Notes: generated by a model not told the origin, from the letters alone. A stretch of DNA of 16,882 bases from JBBDWJ01 sp040902925 (GCA_040902925.1 JBBDWJ010000253.1:1-16882); one strand, 5' to 3'; numbered from the stretch's first letter, positions 1 to 7,667 are shown. Numbers and translations: made by a program.

Positions 1-1
1 C

Positions 2-1027
2 AACCTTTGGATGCGGGAAGATGGCCTGCTATTTGACAAGCTCGTGCTGACGACCGACTCCGAGCTAGACCCCGAGCAACTGGGGAGCGGCAACCAGACG
101 CCAACGGTAGTATCGGTGGCGCCGAACTCAGGCACGGGAATGGAGCAGAGCTTCGAGTTTGCGTTTGCCGATGCCGACGGCTACAGCGACATTGTGGAAG
201 CGGAGGTGAACTTCGCGACGGCCAACTCTTTCGCGAACGCTTGCTACGTGCGGTTCGATCCGTCGAGCAACGAGGTGGAGCTGCGCAACGACGCCAACTC
301 GTCCTGGTCGACGGCTTCGGTGCTGGGCACGGGCACGGATCTGTCGAACGCGCAGTGTACGATCGACATTTCGGATTCTTCCTCATCGGGCACGGGAAAC
401 AACCTGACGCTGACGCTGGACGTGGAGTTCGATGCTAGCTACGAAGGCGCGCAGCCTGTCTACGCCCGCGTCGAGGACTCTGGTGCCCTTGAAGACGGCT
501 GGGACGAAATCGGTACTTGGACGGTGGGCTCGGGTGGAGCCACCTTCACCGAATCCGGCGGTCTGGTGATGATGGAGGCCGAAGCCGGCACCATCGTCAA
601 CCAAACCCAGTCCTGGGTGTTCGCAACGACGCAGTCCGGGTATCTGGGAACCGGCTATCTGAGTGCCCAGCCCAATACAGGCACGAACCAGTCGTCGGGC
701 TACGTTGGAGTCTCACCCGAGGTGCAGTTCGACGTGAACTTCTCGACTACGGGGACCTACTACGTGTGGATGCGGGGCTACGCAGCAAACGGCTCGGACA
801 ACACGGCGCACGTTGGGCTGAACGACCAGGCAGTGGCGACCTCGGAATCTATGGCACTCGATACGTATGGAGTGTGGCAGTGGACCGAGAACACCAGTGC
901 GGAAGTGCGGGGCACGCTGACGATCTCGACTCCAGGCGCCCACAGGATCAACGTCTGGATGCGAGAGGATGGCCTGTTGTTCGACAAGCTGCTGCTCACG
1001 ACCGATTCCAACTATACACCGCAATGA
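2..1027 (+). CDS. C-terminal fragment of a large extracellular repeat protein (Ig-like plus carbohydrate-binding-like domains)
   Basis: The reading frame is already open at the window edge (codons from base 2) and ends at TGA 1025-1027, so only the C-terminal ~341 residues are visible. Counting from the internal Met at base 11, residues 1-17 are the tail of one module and closely match the tail of the last one: WMREDGLLFDKLVLTTDS against WMREDGLLFDKLLLTTDS. Residues ~31-172 form an Ig-like beta-sandwich with two cysteines (78, 116) and the GTWTV ending typical of acidobacterial surface proteins. Residues ~184-338 resemble a GH115 C-terminal or CBM-like module (MMEAEAG start, DKLLLTTD end). 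There is no membrane anchor or sorting motif at the C-terminus, so the protein is probably secreted and may bind glycans. The catalytic part, if any, lies outside the window. Domain families are assigned from memory of sequence patterns, not by search. Confidence 0.75.
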   Translation, partial: NLWMREDGLLFDKLVLTTDSELDPEQLGSGNQTPTVVSVAPNSGTGMEQSFEFAFADADGYSDIVEAEVNFATANSFANACYVRFDPSSNEVELRNDANSSWSTASVLGTGTDLSNAQCTIDISDSSSSGTGNNLTLTLDVEFDASYEGAQPVYARVEDSGALEDGWDEIGTWTVGSGGATFTESGGLVMMEAEAGTIVNQTQSWVFATTQSGYLGTGYLSAQPNTGTNQSSGYVGVSPEVQFDVNFSTTGTYYVWMRGYAANGSDNTAHVGLNDQAVATSESMALDTYGVWQWTENTSAEVRGTLTISTPGAHRINVWMREDGLLFDKLLLTTDSNYTPQ

Positions 1028-1662
1028 CATGTGTCACTGATTCAGTGTGTTCGACCGCGACCCATCCAGATCGCAACGAGGCGCCGTTCCGGCGCGATCT
1101 GCCCGGTGAAATTGATCTGAAGCACGCTGACGGCGTTCTCCCTTGGAAGGCCTGGGCCAACCTCAGGGTGGCTGAAACCATGAGCAGACCAGGGTGGAAG
1201 CTGGCGGTCGCGGTGACGCACTGACGATCCCGTCCAATGTGGAATCACTGACCCTCGCACTTCGGAGTTCTCATGAGACGGAAACTCGTTTCACCCGCAG
1301 GCAGGAAGGCAGTCATGATAGGCTTCCAGATGGAGGGGGTCACCCCATCGTTCTGTGTCAAAACTGTGCTAAAAGGTCAAGCAATTGATGTGGAAAGGGT
1401 TATCAGACTGAGCGAAAGCCGACTCCCCGAGTGGGCGTAAGCCGTAGAAAAGTCTGGCAGACCGCGTAAAGAATGGAAGACCAGAGGCGTCCTTTTAAGC
1501 CGTGGGTCCTGGGTTCGAGTCCCAGCCGCCTCACCACTCCTCCAATCAATCACGGCGACTTGCCGAGCCGCGCTTCAACGCGCGATGCTGACGTGGGTGG
1601 TCAACTTTCAAGAGCGACCACTCAATCACAATTGGCACAATTGGGTTGAATTGGAGTGAATC
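1028..1662. other. Gene-free intergenic region containing a tRNA remnant
   Basis: I see no convincing protein gene between the extracellular protein and the aminotransferase; the short open frames here have no ribosome site or recognisable product. The stretch holds a partial tRNA-Lys (1492-1536). Just upstream, at ~1404-1456, are segments able to fold: CAGACT at 1404-1409 can pair with AGTCTG at 1451-1456, and between them is a GGC-GTAA-GCC hairpin (1434-1443) with a GNRA-type loop. Two overlapping pairings compete, so no single structure is certain. Confidence 0.6.
1492..1536 (+). pseudogene. 3' half of tRNA-Lys(TTT), 5' half missing
   Basis: From base 1492 the sequence fits a tRNA exactly: anticodon loop CTTTTAA (1492-1498, anticodon TTT at 1494-1496), 3' anticodon stem GCCGT, five-base variable loop, T-stem CTGGG/CCCAG around loop TTCGAGT (1509-1525), acceptor strand CCGCCTC, discriminator A1533 and encoded CCA 1534-1536. 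Upstream there is no D-arm. GAGGCG at 1484-1489 could pair with CGCCTC of the acceptor, but then nothing is left for a D-arm, and the 5' anticodon stem (1487-1491) has one mismatch. The unit is therefore about 20 nt too short for a working tRNA. A clean break at the anticodon loop is what site-specific integration into a tRNA gene leaves behind; it is also where tRNA introns sit. Whether the fragment is transcribed cannot be told. Confidence 0.75.
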
Positions 1663-2874
1663 ATGGCTTTGCAATCGCCTGCCGCGATACGCAGCACGGC
1701 TGGGACGGCTTCGGTCGCGAGCGGCCGCCACTTCCTGCAGATTCCCGGGCCGACCAATGTTCCCGAGCGCGTGCTGCGCTCCATGGCTCGTGCCACCATC
1801 GATCACCGCGGTCCGGAATTCGCGCGCCTGGGGCAAGACGTTCTCGAGGGCATCAAAGATGTATTTCAGACATCCGGGCCCGTGGTGATTTATCCCTCGT
1901 CGGGAACAGGCGCTTGGGAAGCCGCGCTCGTCAACACTCTCTCGCCGGGCGACCGCGTCCTGGCGTTTGAGACCGGCCATTTCGCGACGCTATGGCGGGA
2001 CCTCGCGACCGGGTTGGGGCTCGAAGTGGACTTCGTCCCCGGTGACTGGCGGCGCGGCGTTGACCCGGCGATCGTCGAGGCCAAGCTTGCGGAGAACGCG
2101 GGTATTCGCGCGGTGATGGTGGTCCACAACGAGACATCCACGGGCGTCGCGAGCAACATCGCGGAGGTGCGCCGCGCGATCGACCGCGTCGGACACACGG
2201 CCCTGCTGCTCGTTGACACCATCTCGTCGCTGGCGTCGATCGATTACCGCCACGAGGAATGGGGAGTCGACGTCACGGTGGGCGGGTCGCAAAAAGGGTT
2301 GATGCTGCCGCCAGGGCTGGGCTTCAACGCCATCAGCGAGAAAGCGCTCGCAGCGTCCCGCTCGGCGCGGTTTCTCAAGAGCTACTGGGATTGGCGGCCG
2401 ATGCTCAGCGCCAATCAGGCGGGATTTTTCCCATTCACGCCGGCGACGAATCTCCTGTTCGGGCTTCGCGAGGCCCTCTGCATGCTCAAAGAGGAGGGGC
2501 TCCAAAACGTTTTCGCGAGACACGCCCGGCTGGCCGAAGCCACACGCCGCGCGGTACGAGCCTGGGGACTGGAAATACTGTGCGCCAACCCTGAGGAATA
2601 CAGCGGGTCGCTAACCGCCATCCTGATGCCCGACGGTCACAACGCCGACGAACTTCGCCGCATCATCCTGGAACGCTTCAATCTGTCTCTTGGCAGCGGA
2701 CTCGGAAAGGTGCAGGGGCGAGTGTTTCGTATCGGGCATCTTGGCGATCTGAACGACTTGATGCTGGCCGGCACGCTTTGCGGTGTAGAGATGGGACTCG
2801 CCGTGGCAGGCGTGCCTTTTAGCCGGGGCGGCGTGGCGACGGCTCTCGAATACCTCGAAACATCTTCTCAATAA
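1663..2874 (+). CDS. Serine/alanine-glyoxylate-type aminotransferase (class V, PLP-dependent)
   Basis: 403 residues, the usual length for the family. It is a fold-type I PLP enzyme expected to transfer an amino group from serine or alanine to glyoxylate, giving glycine (photorespiratory, serine-cycle or glyoxylate detoxification roles). Visible motifs in order: the N-terminal IPGPTNVP (27-34), SSGTGAWEAAL near the phosphate site (79-89), HNETSTG (155-161), VDTISS with Asp185 contacting the pyridine nitrogen, GGSQKG with Schiff-base Lys211, and the carboxylate-binding FRIGHLG with Arg356. The ATG at 1663 has GGAG at 1653-1656, six bases upstream. Overall the pattern is closest to serine-glyoxylate aminotransferases of the SgaA type, but substrate preference cannot be read from sequence alone. 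It stands alone on this strand, downstream of the tRNA remnant, and no other serine-cycle gene is beside it. Confidence 0.93.
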   Translation: MALQSPAAIRSTAGTASVASGRHFLQIPGPTNVPERVLRSMARATIDHRGPEFARLGQDVLEGIKDVFQTSGPVVIYPSSGTGAWEAALVNTLSPGDRVLAFETGHFATLWRDLATGLGLEVDFVPGDWRRGVDPAIVEAKLAENAGIRAVMVVHNETSTGVASNIAEVRRAIDRVGHTALLLVDTISSLASIDYRHEEWGVDVTVGGSQKGLMLPPGLGFNAISEKALAASRSARFLKSYWDWRPMLSANQAGFFPFTPATNLLFGLREALCMLKEEGLQNVFARHARLAEATRRAVRAWGLEILCANPEEYSGSLTAILMPDGHNADELRRIILERFNLSLGSGLGKVQGRVFRIGHLGDLNDLMLAGTLCGVEMGLAVAGVPFSRGGVATALEYLETSSQ

Positions 2875-2941
2875 GCGGCCCGCGTTTGAGTCGGAAGCTC
2901 AGAAAATGCACAGATTGAAACGTGGAAGAACGCTACGCCCC

Positions 2942-3616
2942 TCAACCGATTGAGTTCAGCAACTGCCGGACCATCACCATCTCATCTTCATTGATGCCGT
3001 GCCCCATGCCGGGGTAGATTCGCTCGGTGACTTCCGCCCCCAGCCGGCGCAGCAACTCGGTGGTCTCGTGGACGCGCTCGAGTGGGATGTGCGAGTCGAG
3101 ATCCCCGCTGCCGAGAAAAACTGGTGTAAATTCCAGCGAGCCTAACGCGTTCCAGGTTGTGCCCGGCGGGCCGATCACGCCGCCGCTCAATGCGATGACC
3201 GCGCCGTAGCGCCGCGGGTTGCGGGTGGCGAATTCCAGGGCCAGGCAAGCGCCCTGGGAGAAACCTGCCAGCACCGTTTTTTCCGGGGGCGTTCCTTGGC
3301 GGGCGATGTCGCCGAGCAGATGCTCGATGAGCCGCAAAGCCGACGAAAGGCCGGGCTCGTTTTGATCCAGGGGCGCCAGAAACGAATAGGGGTACCAGGA
3401 ATTCCCGGCGGCCTGCGGAGCGCGGATGGCGAGATCCTGCCGGCCAAACTGTTCGGCCAGTCCTAGAATATTTTCCGCAGTGGCCCCTCGGCCGTGCAGC
3501 AGGATGACGGCCGCGCCCGCCCCGGCAAGCGGCACGCCGAATTCCACCACCGCCGCCCCCTGGTGAGGGCCCTGCTGGCGGGAGGGTTCCGGTTTTCCGT
3601 TGCGTGGGTCCGCCAT
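2942..3616 (-). CDS. Alpha/beta-hydrolase, phospholipase/carboxylesterase family (MhqD-like position)
   Basis: 224 residues, typical of the small carboxylesterase/acyl-protein thioesterase family. The oxyanion loop HGRGA is at 41-45, the nucleophile elbow GFSQG holds Ser120, Asp174 lies in the G-x-x-D-x-x-I-P segment (171-178), and His206 is in GMGHG, so the triad is complete. There is no signal peptide, which points to a cytoplasmic enzyme. The start ATG (3616-3614) is preceded by GGAG four bases upstream. It lies 90 bp downstream of the MhqO-type dioxygenase on the same strand. This dioxygenase-then-hydrolase order parallels the Bacillus mhqO/mhqD pair induced by quinones and catechols, so a role in processing ring-cleavage products or quinone adducts is inferred. 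The natural substrate is unknown. Confidence 0.88.
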   Translation of the reverse strand: MADPRNGKPEPSRQQGPHQGAAVVEFGVPLAGAGAAVILLHGRGATAENILGLAEQFGRQDLAIRAPQAAGNSWYPYSFLAPLDQNEPGLSSALRLIEHLLGDIARQGTPPEKTVLAGFSQGACLALEFATRNPRRYGAVIALSGGVIGPPGTTWNALGSLEFTPVFLGSGDLDSHIPLERVHETTELLRRLGAEVTERIYPGMGHGINEDEMVMVRQLLNSIG

Positions 3617-3706
3617 CGCTCTCCGTTTCTGATTGACCCGGTCTACGAACCGGACTCTGCCGCGATATGTCCCTGGGTTATCGACGTATTCCGCGAGTTG
3701 AGTGGT

Positions 3707-4714
3707 TCAGCCTCGATCGGCCGCGGAACTCCTGGCCAGCGACACCGGCGGCAGCCTTCTCTCGATCTGTTCCCGTTGCGGCTCCAGCCACGGCGGCAGT
3801 TTGAGGTGTTCGCCCAGTTCTTCGAACGATTCATCGGTTTGGAATCCCGGTGGATCGGTTGCGATTTCGAACAGCACGCCGCCGGGCTCGCGGAAATAGA
3901 TCGACCGGAAGTACTGGCGGTCGAGCACGGCCGTGACGTGGAAGTCGAGCGCCGCGAGCGCTTCGCGCCAGGCTAGCTGTTGCTCTTCGTCGTGGGCGCG
4001 AAAAGCGACGTGGTGTACCGTTCCGGCGCCCGTGCGGCCGTGCGGCAGCGACGCGGGCGGACGGAGAAGATCGACGACTGCGGCTTGGGTGCCCGAGCGC
4101 GAGCGAAAGCGTGAGCGGTCCTGGTCTTCGCCGGCGGCCTCGTAACCAAAAGTTTCGGTGAGCAGCTTGGCGGTCGGACCAGGGTCGGCAAGGCACAGCG
4201 ACACGCTGTGAAAAGCGCGCAGCCGGTGATCGAGGGGAACCGCGGCGTATCCCCAGGGTTTTTCGTCTTCAACGGAAGGCGTATCGTCGCCGGCACTGGC
4301 GCCCGGACCGGCGGCGCCGGCTATGAGTTCGAGAACCAGCCCGTCGGGGTCGCGCAGCGTCATGACCTGCTCGCCGAAGCGGGCGGCCGGCGCGTCGAAG
4401 TCGTCGTGAAGCTCCGCGAGCCGGTTCATCCAGTAGTCGAGGGAGGCTTCAGGAATCGCGAACGCCGTCGCGGCAGTCATGCCGTCGCCGGCGCGGCCGG
4501 GGTAAGCGCCGGGCCACGGAAAAAACGTCAGGATCGTGCCGGGAGCCCCAACCGCGTTCCCGAAATAGAAGTGATACGAGCCAGGATCATCGAAATTGAC
4601 AGTTTTCTTGACCAGCCGCAGGCCGAGGACTTTTGTATAGAAGTCGAGATTCCTCTGCGGGTCGCCGGCAATCGCCGTGACGTGGTGGATTCCTGGGATG
4701 ACGGGGCTGGCCAT
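3707..4714 (-). CDS. mhqO: Ring-cleaving dioxygenase, MhqO-like (two VOC/glyoxalase modules)
   Basis: 335 residues, slightly longer than Bacillus MhqO (~312) because of a linker around 134-160 and a C-terminal tail after ~325. Two vicinal-oxygen-chelate modules are visible: residues 8-133 starting GIHHVTAIAGDP and 164-290 starting FHSVSLCL. Candidate iron ligands of the catalytic module are His235 (TVHHVAF) and Glu283 (LFEIATD); His11 is in the first module. The motifs KKTVNFDDPGSYHFYFGN and EIATDPPGFQTDE are characteristic of the MhqO/LinE-like hydroquinone dioxygenase group. It probably opens (methyl)hydroquinone- or catechol-type rings in the cytoplasm as detoxification. The start ATG (4714-4712) follows a GAGAAAG purine stretch. 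It probably heads a two-gene unit with the hydrolase; no MhqR-type MarR regulator is adjacent, but a TAACCGGTTA palindrome lies 46 bp upstream. Confidence 0.9.
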   Translation of the reverse strand: MASPVIPGIHHVTAIAGDPQRNLDFYTKVLGLRLVKKTVNFDDPGSYHFYFGNAVGAPGTILTFFPWPGAYPGRAGDGMTAATAFAIPEASLDYWMNRLAELHDDFDAPAARFGEQVMTLRDPDGLVLELIAGAAGPGASAGDDTPSVEDEKPWGYAAVPLDHRLRAFHSVSLCLADPGPTAKLLTETFGYEAAGEDQDRSRFRSRSGTQAAVVDLLRPPASLPHGRTGAGTVHHVAFRAHDEEQQLAWREALAALDFHVTAVLDRQYFRSIYFREPGGVLFEIATDPPGFQTDESFEELGEHLKLPPWLEPQREQIERRLPPVSLARSSAADRG

Positions 4715-4759
4715 AGTCTTTCTCTGCCCACGTTCGGCTGCGGCCTGGGCCTAAGCCGT

Positions 4760-4769
4760 TAACCGGTTA
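4760..4769. promoter_or_regulatory. Possible operator palindrome upstream of the dioxygenase
   Basis: TAACCGGTTA is a perfect 10-bp palindrome, with near-symmetric CCG and CGG flanks at 4756-4758 and 4772-4774. It sits about 46 bp upstream of the mhqO start, where a repressor operator could lie. There is no regulator gene nearby and no experimental support; a chance palindrome is possible. Confidence 0.3.
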
Positions 4770-4964
4770 CTCGGAAGATCCGTCAATGCGTTGTCTATCC
4801 GCCTTCGGTTGTCGTTGATGTTTAGGGCCGCTGCGTCCGGCTCCGGCGAGCCCCAGATCGACTCCTATGGATTCCGTAGACGCTGTCGGCGGCTCAACGG
4901 TGACATGACACGGCCAATATCGACGTGGAAAGCTCGGGACACGGGCCACGTCCGTCCGGCGGAT

Positions 4965-6227
4965 CTAATCGAACGTCAGAAAACTGCGCCAGCGGCTTTT
5001 TGCCGTGGGCTTCTCGGTGGGATCGTCCTCGATACCCATAATCTTGCGGGCCAGCGCCCCCATCTGCAGACCGACCCGCGACTCGGGGCGCACCAGCGAC
5101 CCTTTCATGTACGCCTCCGTGAACGTGTTGTAGTCGTTCTCGATCGTGGCGGTGACCGGCACGCCGACCATCTCTTCGACGTCATCGGGCGCCAGGCTCT
5201 TCTTGCCGCCCACGCGGGTTAGCACCAGCCGGATGTTTTCCTTTGGCAAGCCGAGCTCCAGCAACTCGCCGACCCGCCGCTTGGCCAGGTGCAGCGACAT
5301 GACCTCCGGCGTGCTCACCAGATAAACCGCGTCGGAAGATGTCAGCAGGTCGCGGCAGGAAGAATACAACGCCGTCGGCAGATCGACCAACACGTAAGGA
5401 TAGCTGCGCGTGGCGGAAGTAAACAGCGAGGAAACTTGTTCGATGATCTCGGGCGTCATGACGATGCTCGAGGGCGGGGCCGGCAGAATGTCCATGCCTT
5501 TCCAATCGCTGGAGATTTTGCTCCACAACTCGTCGATGACGCTTGTTTTCGTGGCCGCGTCGGCGATGGTGTATTCAGGCTTGAGGCGCAGCCGGAAGGC
5601 GACGGTGCCGCCGTGGAAATCGAAGTCGACAAGCAGAGGCTTGCTGGGTGGCTTGCCGTTGCGCTTGCCCTGCTGCTGCAGCTCGCGGCGGATGGCGTCG
5701 GCGACGTGAAGCACGACGGTCGAAGCGCCATTGCCACCCTGGGCCGGCATGAAGCAGAGCAACTGCCCGGGCTGCCGCACCGCTACGCCGGCTTTCTGCT
5801 GCTCTTTGTAACGCCTGACGAGATGCTGCAAATCAAACGGCGGAGCCAGAAACTCGGACGCTCCGGCGCGCATCACGCTGAGGATTTTGTCTGCCTCGGC
5901 GGAGGTGTCGGCGGCGACGACCAACACATCGGGATGGGTGCTCGAAAAGTCGCTGATCAACCGCGTCGCCCGGGCGGTTTCGGTCATGCCGATGACGACG
6001 GCGACGATCGGTTCCGGGCTTTTGTTCACCACGCGGCGGAGCTGCCCGACGGTCGGGTAGCGGTCAAAAAGCAAGGGTTTGCTCTTGACGCCGCCGGCCG
6101 TCAGCGAAGCCGAGAGCAGGCTGGATAGGTCCGGATCGCTCGAAACGATGACAAATCTTCCGGTCACCGGCATGCGGATTCGATCATTGGCACGGGCTCC
6201 GGACGAAGGACTCGATACGGTTGCCAA
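4965..6227 (-). CDS. CpaE/TadZ-like protein: receiver-like domain plus MinD/ParA-type ATPase with altered Walker A
   Basis: 420 residues if the TTG at 6227 is used; a TGA lies two codons upstream of it. The ATG for Met19 (start base 6173) is an alternative, because the receiver-like domain begins only at ~23 (RFVIVSSDPDLSSLL). Neither start has a good ribosome site. Residues ~23-140 look like a pseudo-receiver (ending MRAGASEFLAPPFD). Residues ~154-400 are a ParA/MinD-like ATPase: P-loop region AQGGNGAST (162-170), second motif LLVDFDFHGG (198-207) and LVDLPT (280-285). Both P-loop lysines of the KGGVGKT signature are absent (Q163, A168). CpaE/TadZ proteins place the Tad/Flp pilus machine at a site in the cell, and loss of the second lysine is common among them; loss of both is less so. 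No tad or cpa genes lie beside it, and it stands apart from its neighbours by about 220-250 bp. Confidence 0.82.
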   Translation of the reverse strand: MATVSSPSSGARANDRIRMPVTGRFVIVSSDPDLSSLLSASLTAGGVKSKPLLFDRYPTVGQLRRVVNKSPEPIVAVVIGMTETARATRLISDFSSTHPDVLVVAADTSAEADKILSVMRAGASEFLAPPFDLQHLVRRYKEQQKAGVAVRQPGQLLCFMPAQGGNGASTVVLHVADAIRRELQQQGKRNGKPPSKPLLVDFDFHGGTVAFRLRLKPEYTIADAATKTSVIDELWSKISSDWKGMDILPAPPSSIVMTPEIIEQVSSLFTSATRSYPYVLVDLPTALYSSCRDLLTSSDAVYLVSTPEVMSLHLAKRRVGELLELGLPKENIRLVLTRVGGKKSLAPDDVEEMVGVPVTATIENDYNTFTEAYMKGSLVRPESRVGLQMGALARKIMGIEDDPTEKPTAKSRWRSFLTFD

Positions 6228-6446
6228 ACATCAGCGCCACGTCCCGCGATTGGCGGGTGCGACCGCGGATGAACTAGGCACTACCGGCGTCCTTTGCTTC
6301 TGGAACCACCCTTAAGCTCCATGGTAACACTGCTTTGGCCACGCTGTGGTTCCCGAAGCGGTCCGCGGATGCCGGCTCCCGTGTTCCAGCCGGAATACCT
6401 GAACCCGCCCGAGACGTGAGATCGAAAAAAGATCGCGGCCGGTTCC

Positions 6447-7397
6447 TCAGAACTCGTTTCCGTTGTAAAGAGAAGCCACGAATTCCTCGTAGCCGTTGTA
6501 CATCAGCGTCGGGCGCACCTCGCCTGTGGGAATGAGCTTTTCCATCGCCTGCGACCAGCGAGGGTGAGGTTTGGTGGGGTTGACGTTCGAATACCAGCCG
6601 TACTCGGTGCCCGCCACCCGGTTCCATAGCGTCGGCGGCTGCTTTTTGGTGAACTCGATCTCGACGATCGACTTGATGCTCTTGAGGCCGTATTTCCAGG
6701 GCGTGATCAGCCGGATCGGCGCGCCGTTTTGCTTGGGCAGCGGCTTGCCATAAATCCCGGTGACGAACATCGCCATCTCGTTCATGGCCTCGTCGATGCG
6801 CAAGGCCTCGAAATAAGGCCACGGGTAATGCGGCTGCGACGAGATGCCAGGCATTTGCCCGGGGCGGTTGACCGTCACCAGACGCATGTACTTCGCGTCC
6901 GGCTTCGGGTCGACGTCTTTGATCAACGCCGCGATCGGAAAGCCGGTCCACGGGACCGCCATCGCCCACGTTTCCACGCAGCGCATGCGGTAAAGGCGCT
7001 CTTCGAACGGGAACTGCTTCTGCATCTGCGCCATTTCGTAAAAATCGTATTCCTTGGGGTTGTTGACCAGCCCCTTCACTTTTACCTTCCAGGGATTGAT
7101 CTCGAAGTCTTTCACCAGGTCTTGGACACGCTTCTTGTCGAGGGTGAATTCGTAGAAATTGTTATAGCCGGTGGCGGCGAACTCGGGAGTGACCGGGCGG
7201 TCGAGCGTGTATTTGGGATTCAGCTTGGCCGGGTAGAGGTTTTCCGTCGAATTCGCGGCCTGGAGCGTGCTGCCCAGCAGCGATTCCATGCCCACGAACC
7301 CGGCGGCTTTGAGCAGCGTCCGGCGGTTGAAGTAGACCGGCTCGGGCGTGGCCTCTCGTTCGGGGATTTCCCAGCCGCGCGGAATCTTGATGAGCAT
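6447..7397 (-). CDS. msrP: Protein-methionine-sulfoxide reductase catalytic subunit MsrP (YedY-type molybdoenzyme)
   Basis: 316 residues, full length for MsrP. MsrP is a periplasmic Mo-molybdopterin enzyme that reduces methionine sulfoxide in envelope proteins. A twin-arginine export signal is visible (NRRTLLKAAG, Arg25-Arg26), followed by a moderately hydrophobic stretch and a likely cleavage near LQAA (45-48). The molybdenum-ligating Cys140 lies in MRCVETWAM, and the sulfite-oxidase-fold segments PWTGFP (149-154) and APIRLITPWKYGLKS (226-240) are conserved. The start ATG (7397-7395) has a strong AGGAGG a few bases upstream. In most genomes msrP is followed by msrQ, the haem membrane protein that feeds it electrons; here the next 220 bp are non-coding and then comes the CpaE-like gene, so the electron donor must be encoded elsewhere. 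Confidence 0.95.
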   Translation of the reverse strand: MLIKIPRGWEIPEREATPEPVYFNRRTLLKAAGFVGMESLLGSTLQAANSTENLYPAKLNPKYTLDRPVTPEFAATGYNNFYEFTLDKKRVQDLVKDFEINPWKVKVKGLVNNPKEYDFYEMAQMQKQFPFEERLYRMRCVETWAMAVPWTGFPIAALIKDVDPKPDAKYMRLVTVNRPGQMPGISSQPHYPWPYFEALRIDEAMNEMAMFVTGIYGKPLPKQNGAPIRLITPWKYGLKSIKSIVEIEFTKKQPPTLWNRVAGTEYGWYSNVNPTKPHPRWSQAMEKLIPTGEVRPTLMYNGYEEFVASLYNGNEF

Positions 7398-7471
7398 TGC
7401 GCCTCCTAAGTCCCTGATTTGCCATCAGGGTAACATATCGATCCGATCCGGCCACCACGGTGCGGTCAGGC

Positions 7472-7494
7472 GGCTGCGATTCGGATTCGCAGCC
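7472..7494. repeat. Hairpin-forming inverted repeat upstream of msrP
   Basis: GGCTGCGA (7472-7479) and TCGCAGCC (7487-7494) form a perfect 8-bp stem with a 7-base loop, ~75 bp upstream of the msrP start in the gap before the toxin-antitoxin pair. No T-tract follows on either strand, so it is not a typical terminator; an operator or a small dispersed repeat are options. Confidence 0.4.
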
Positions 7495-7644
7495 CGGCCG
7501 GCGAGTGTTTTACTTGTATACTTCGGGGCGGAGGCGGCGGGAGTTACCCGGAAGTTTGCGAGTTTTGTGGGCGGCGGGGCGGCCGAGTAGCCTTGGCTAA
7601 GTTAGGTTGATTGGTGGCTGTATTTGGGCTCTGTGTTAAATTTA

Positions 7645-7667
7645 GACTAGTCATTAGCTAGTTAGTC
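7645..7667. promoter_or_regulatory. Candidate autoregulatory operator of the toxin-antitoxin pair
   Basis: Nested inverted repeats ACTAG/CTAGT (7646-7650 and 7658-7662) and GACTA/TAGTC (7645-7649 and 7663-7667) lie 13-35 bp before the antitoxin start. The local sequence is AT-richer than its surroundings. Phd/YefM-type antitoxins repress their own promoter by binding short palindromes at this place, so an operator is a reasonable inference; I could not identify a convincing -35/-10 pair. Confidence 0.45.

Noticed and set aside
517..1224. 235-codon forward frame inside the extracellular protein
   Set aside because: It is a frame shadow of the partial gene at 2-1027, rich in Arg/Gly/Asp and low in normal hydrophobic pattern, with no ribosome site.
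1331..1380. Insertion-sequence terminus (GGGGTCACCCC followed by TGTCAAAACTGTGC), with a partly similar GGTGACCCCATC at 16744
   Set aside because: There is no transposase, no matching opposite end and no target duplication in the window; the similarity is too short.
1484..1536. A complete but minimal tRNA or a tmRNA 3' end
   Set aside because: The span is ~20 nt short, lacks a D-arm, and has an anticodon-stem mismatch. The anticodon loop CTTTTAA and the acceptor (no G-U pair, ending CCTCACCA) do not fit tmRNA.
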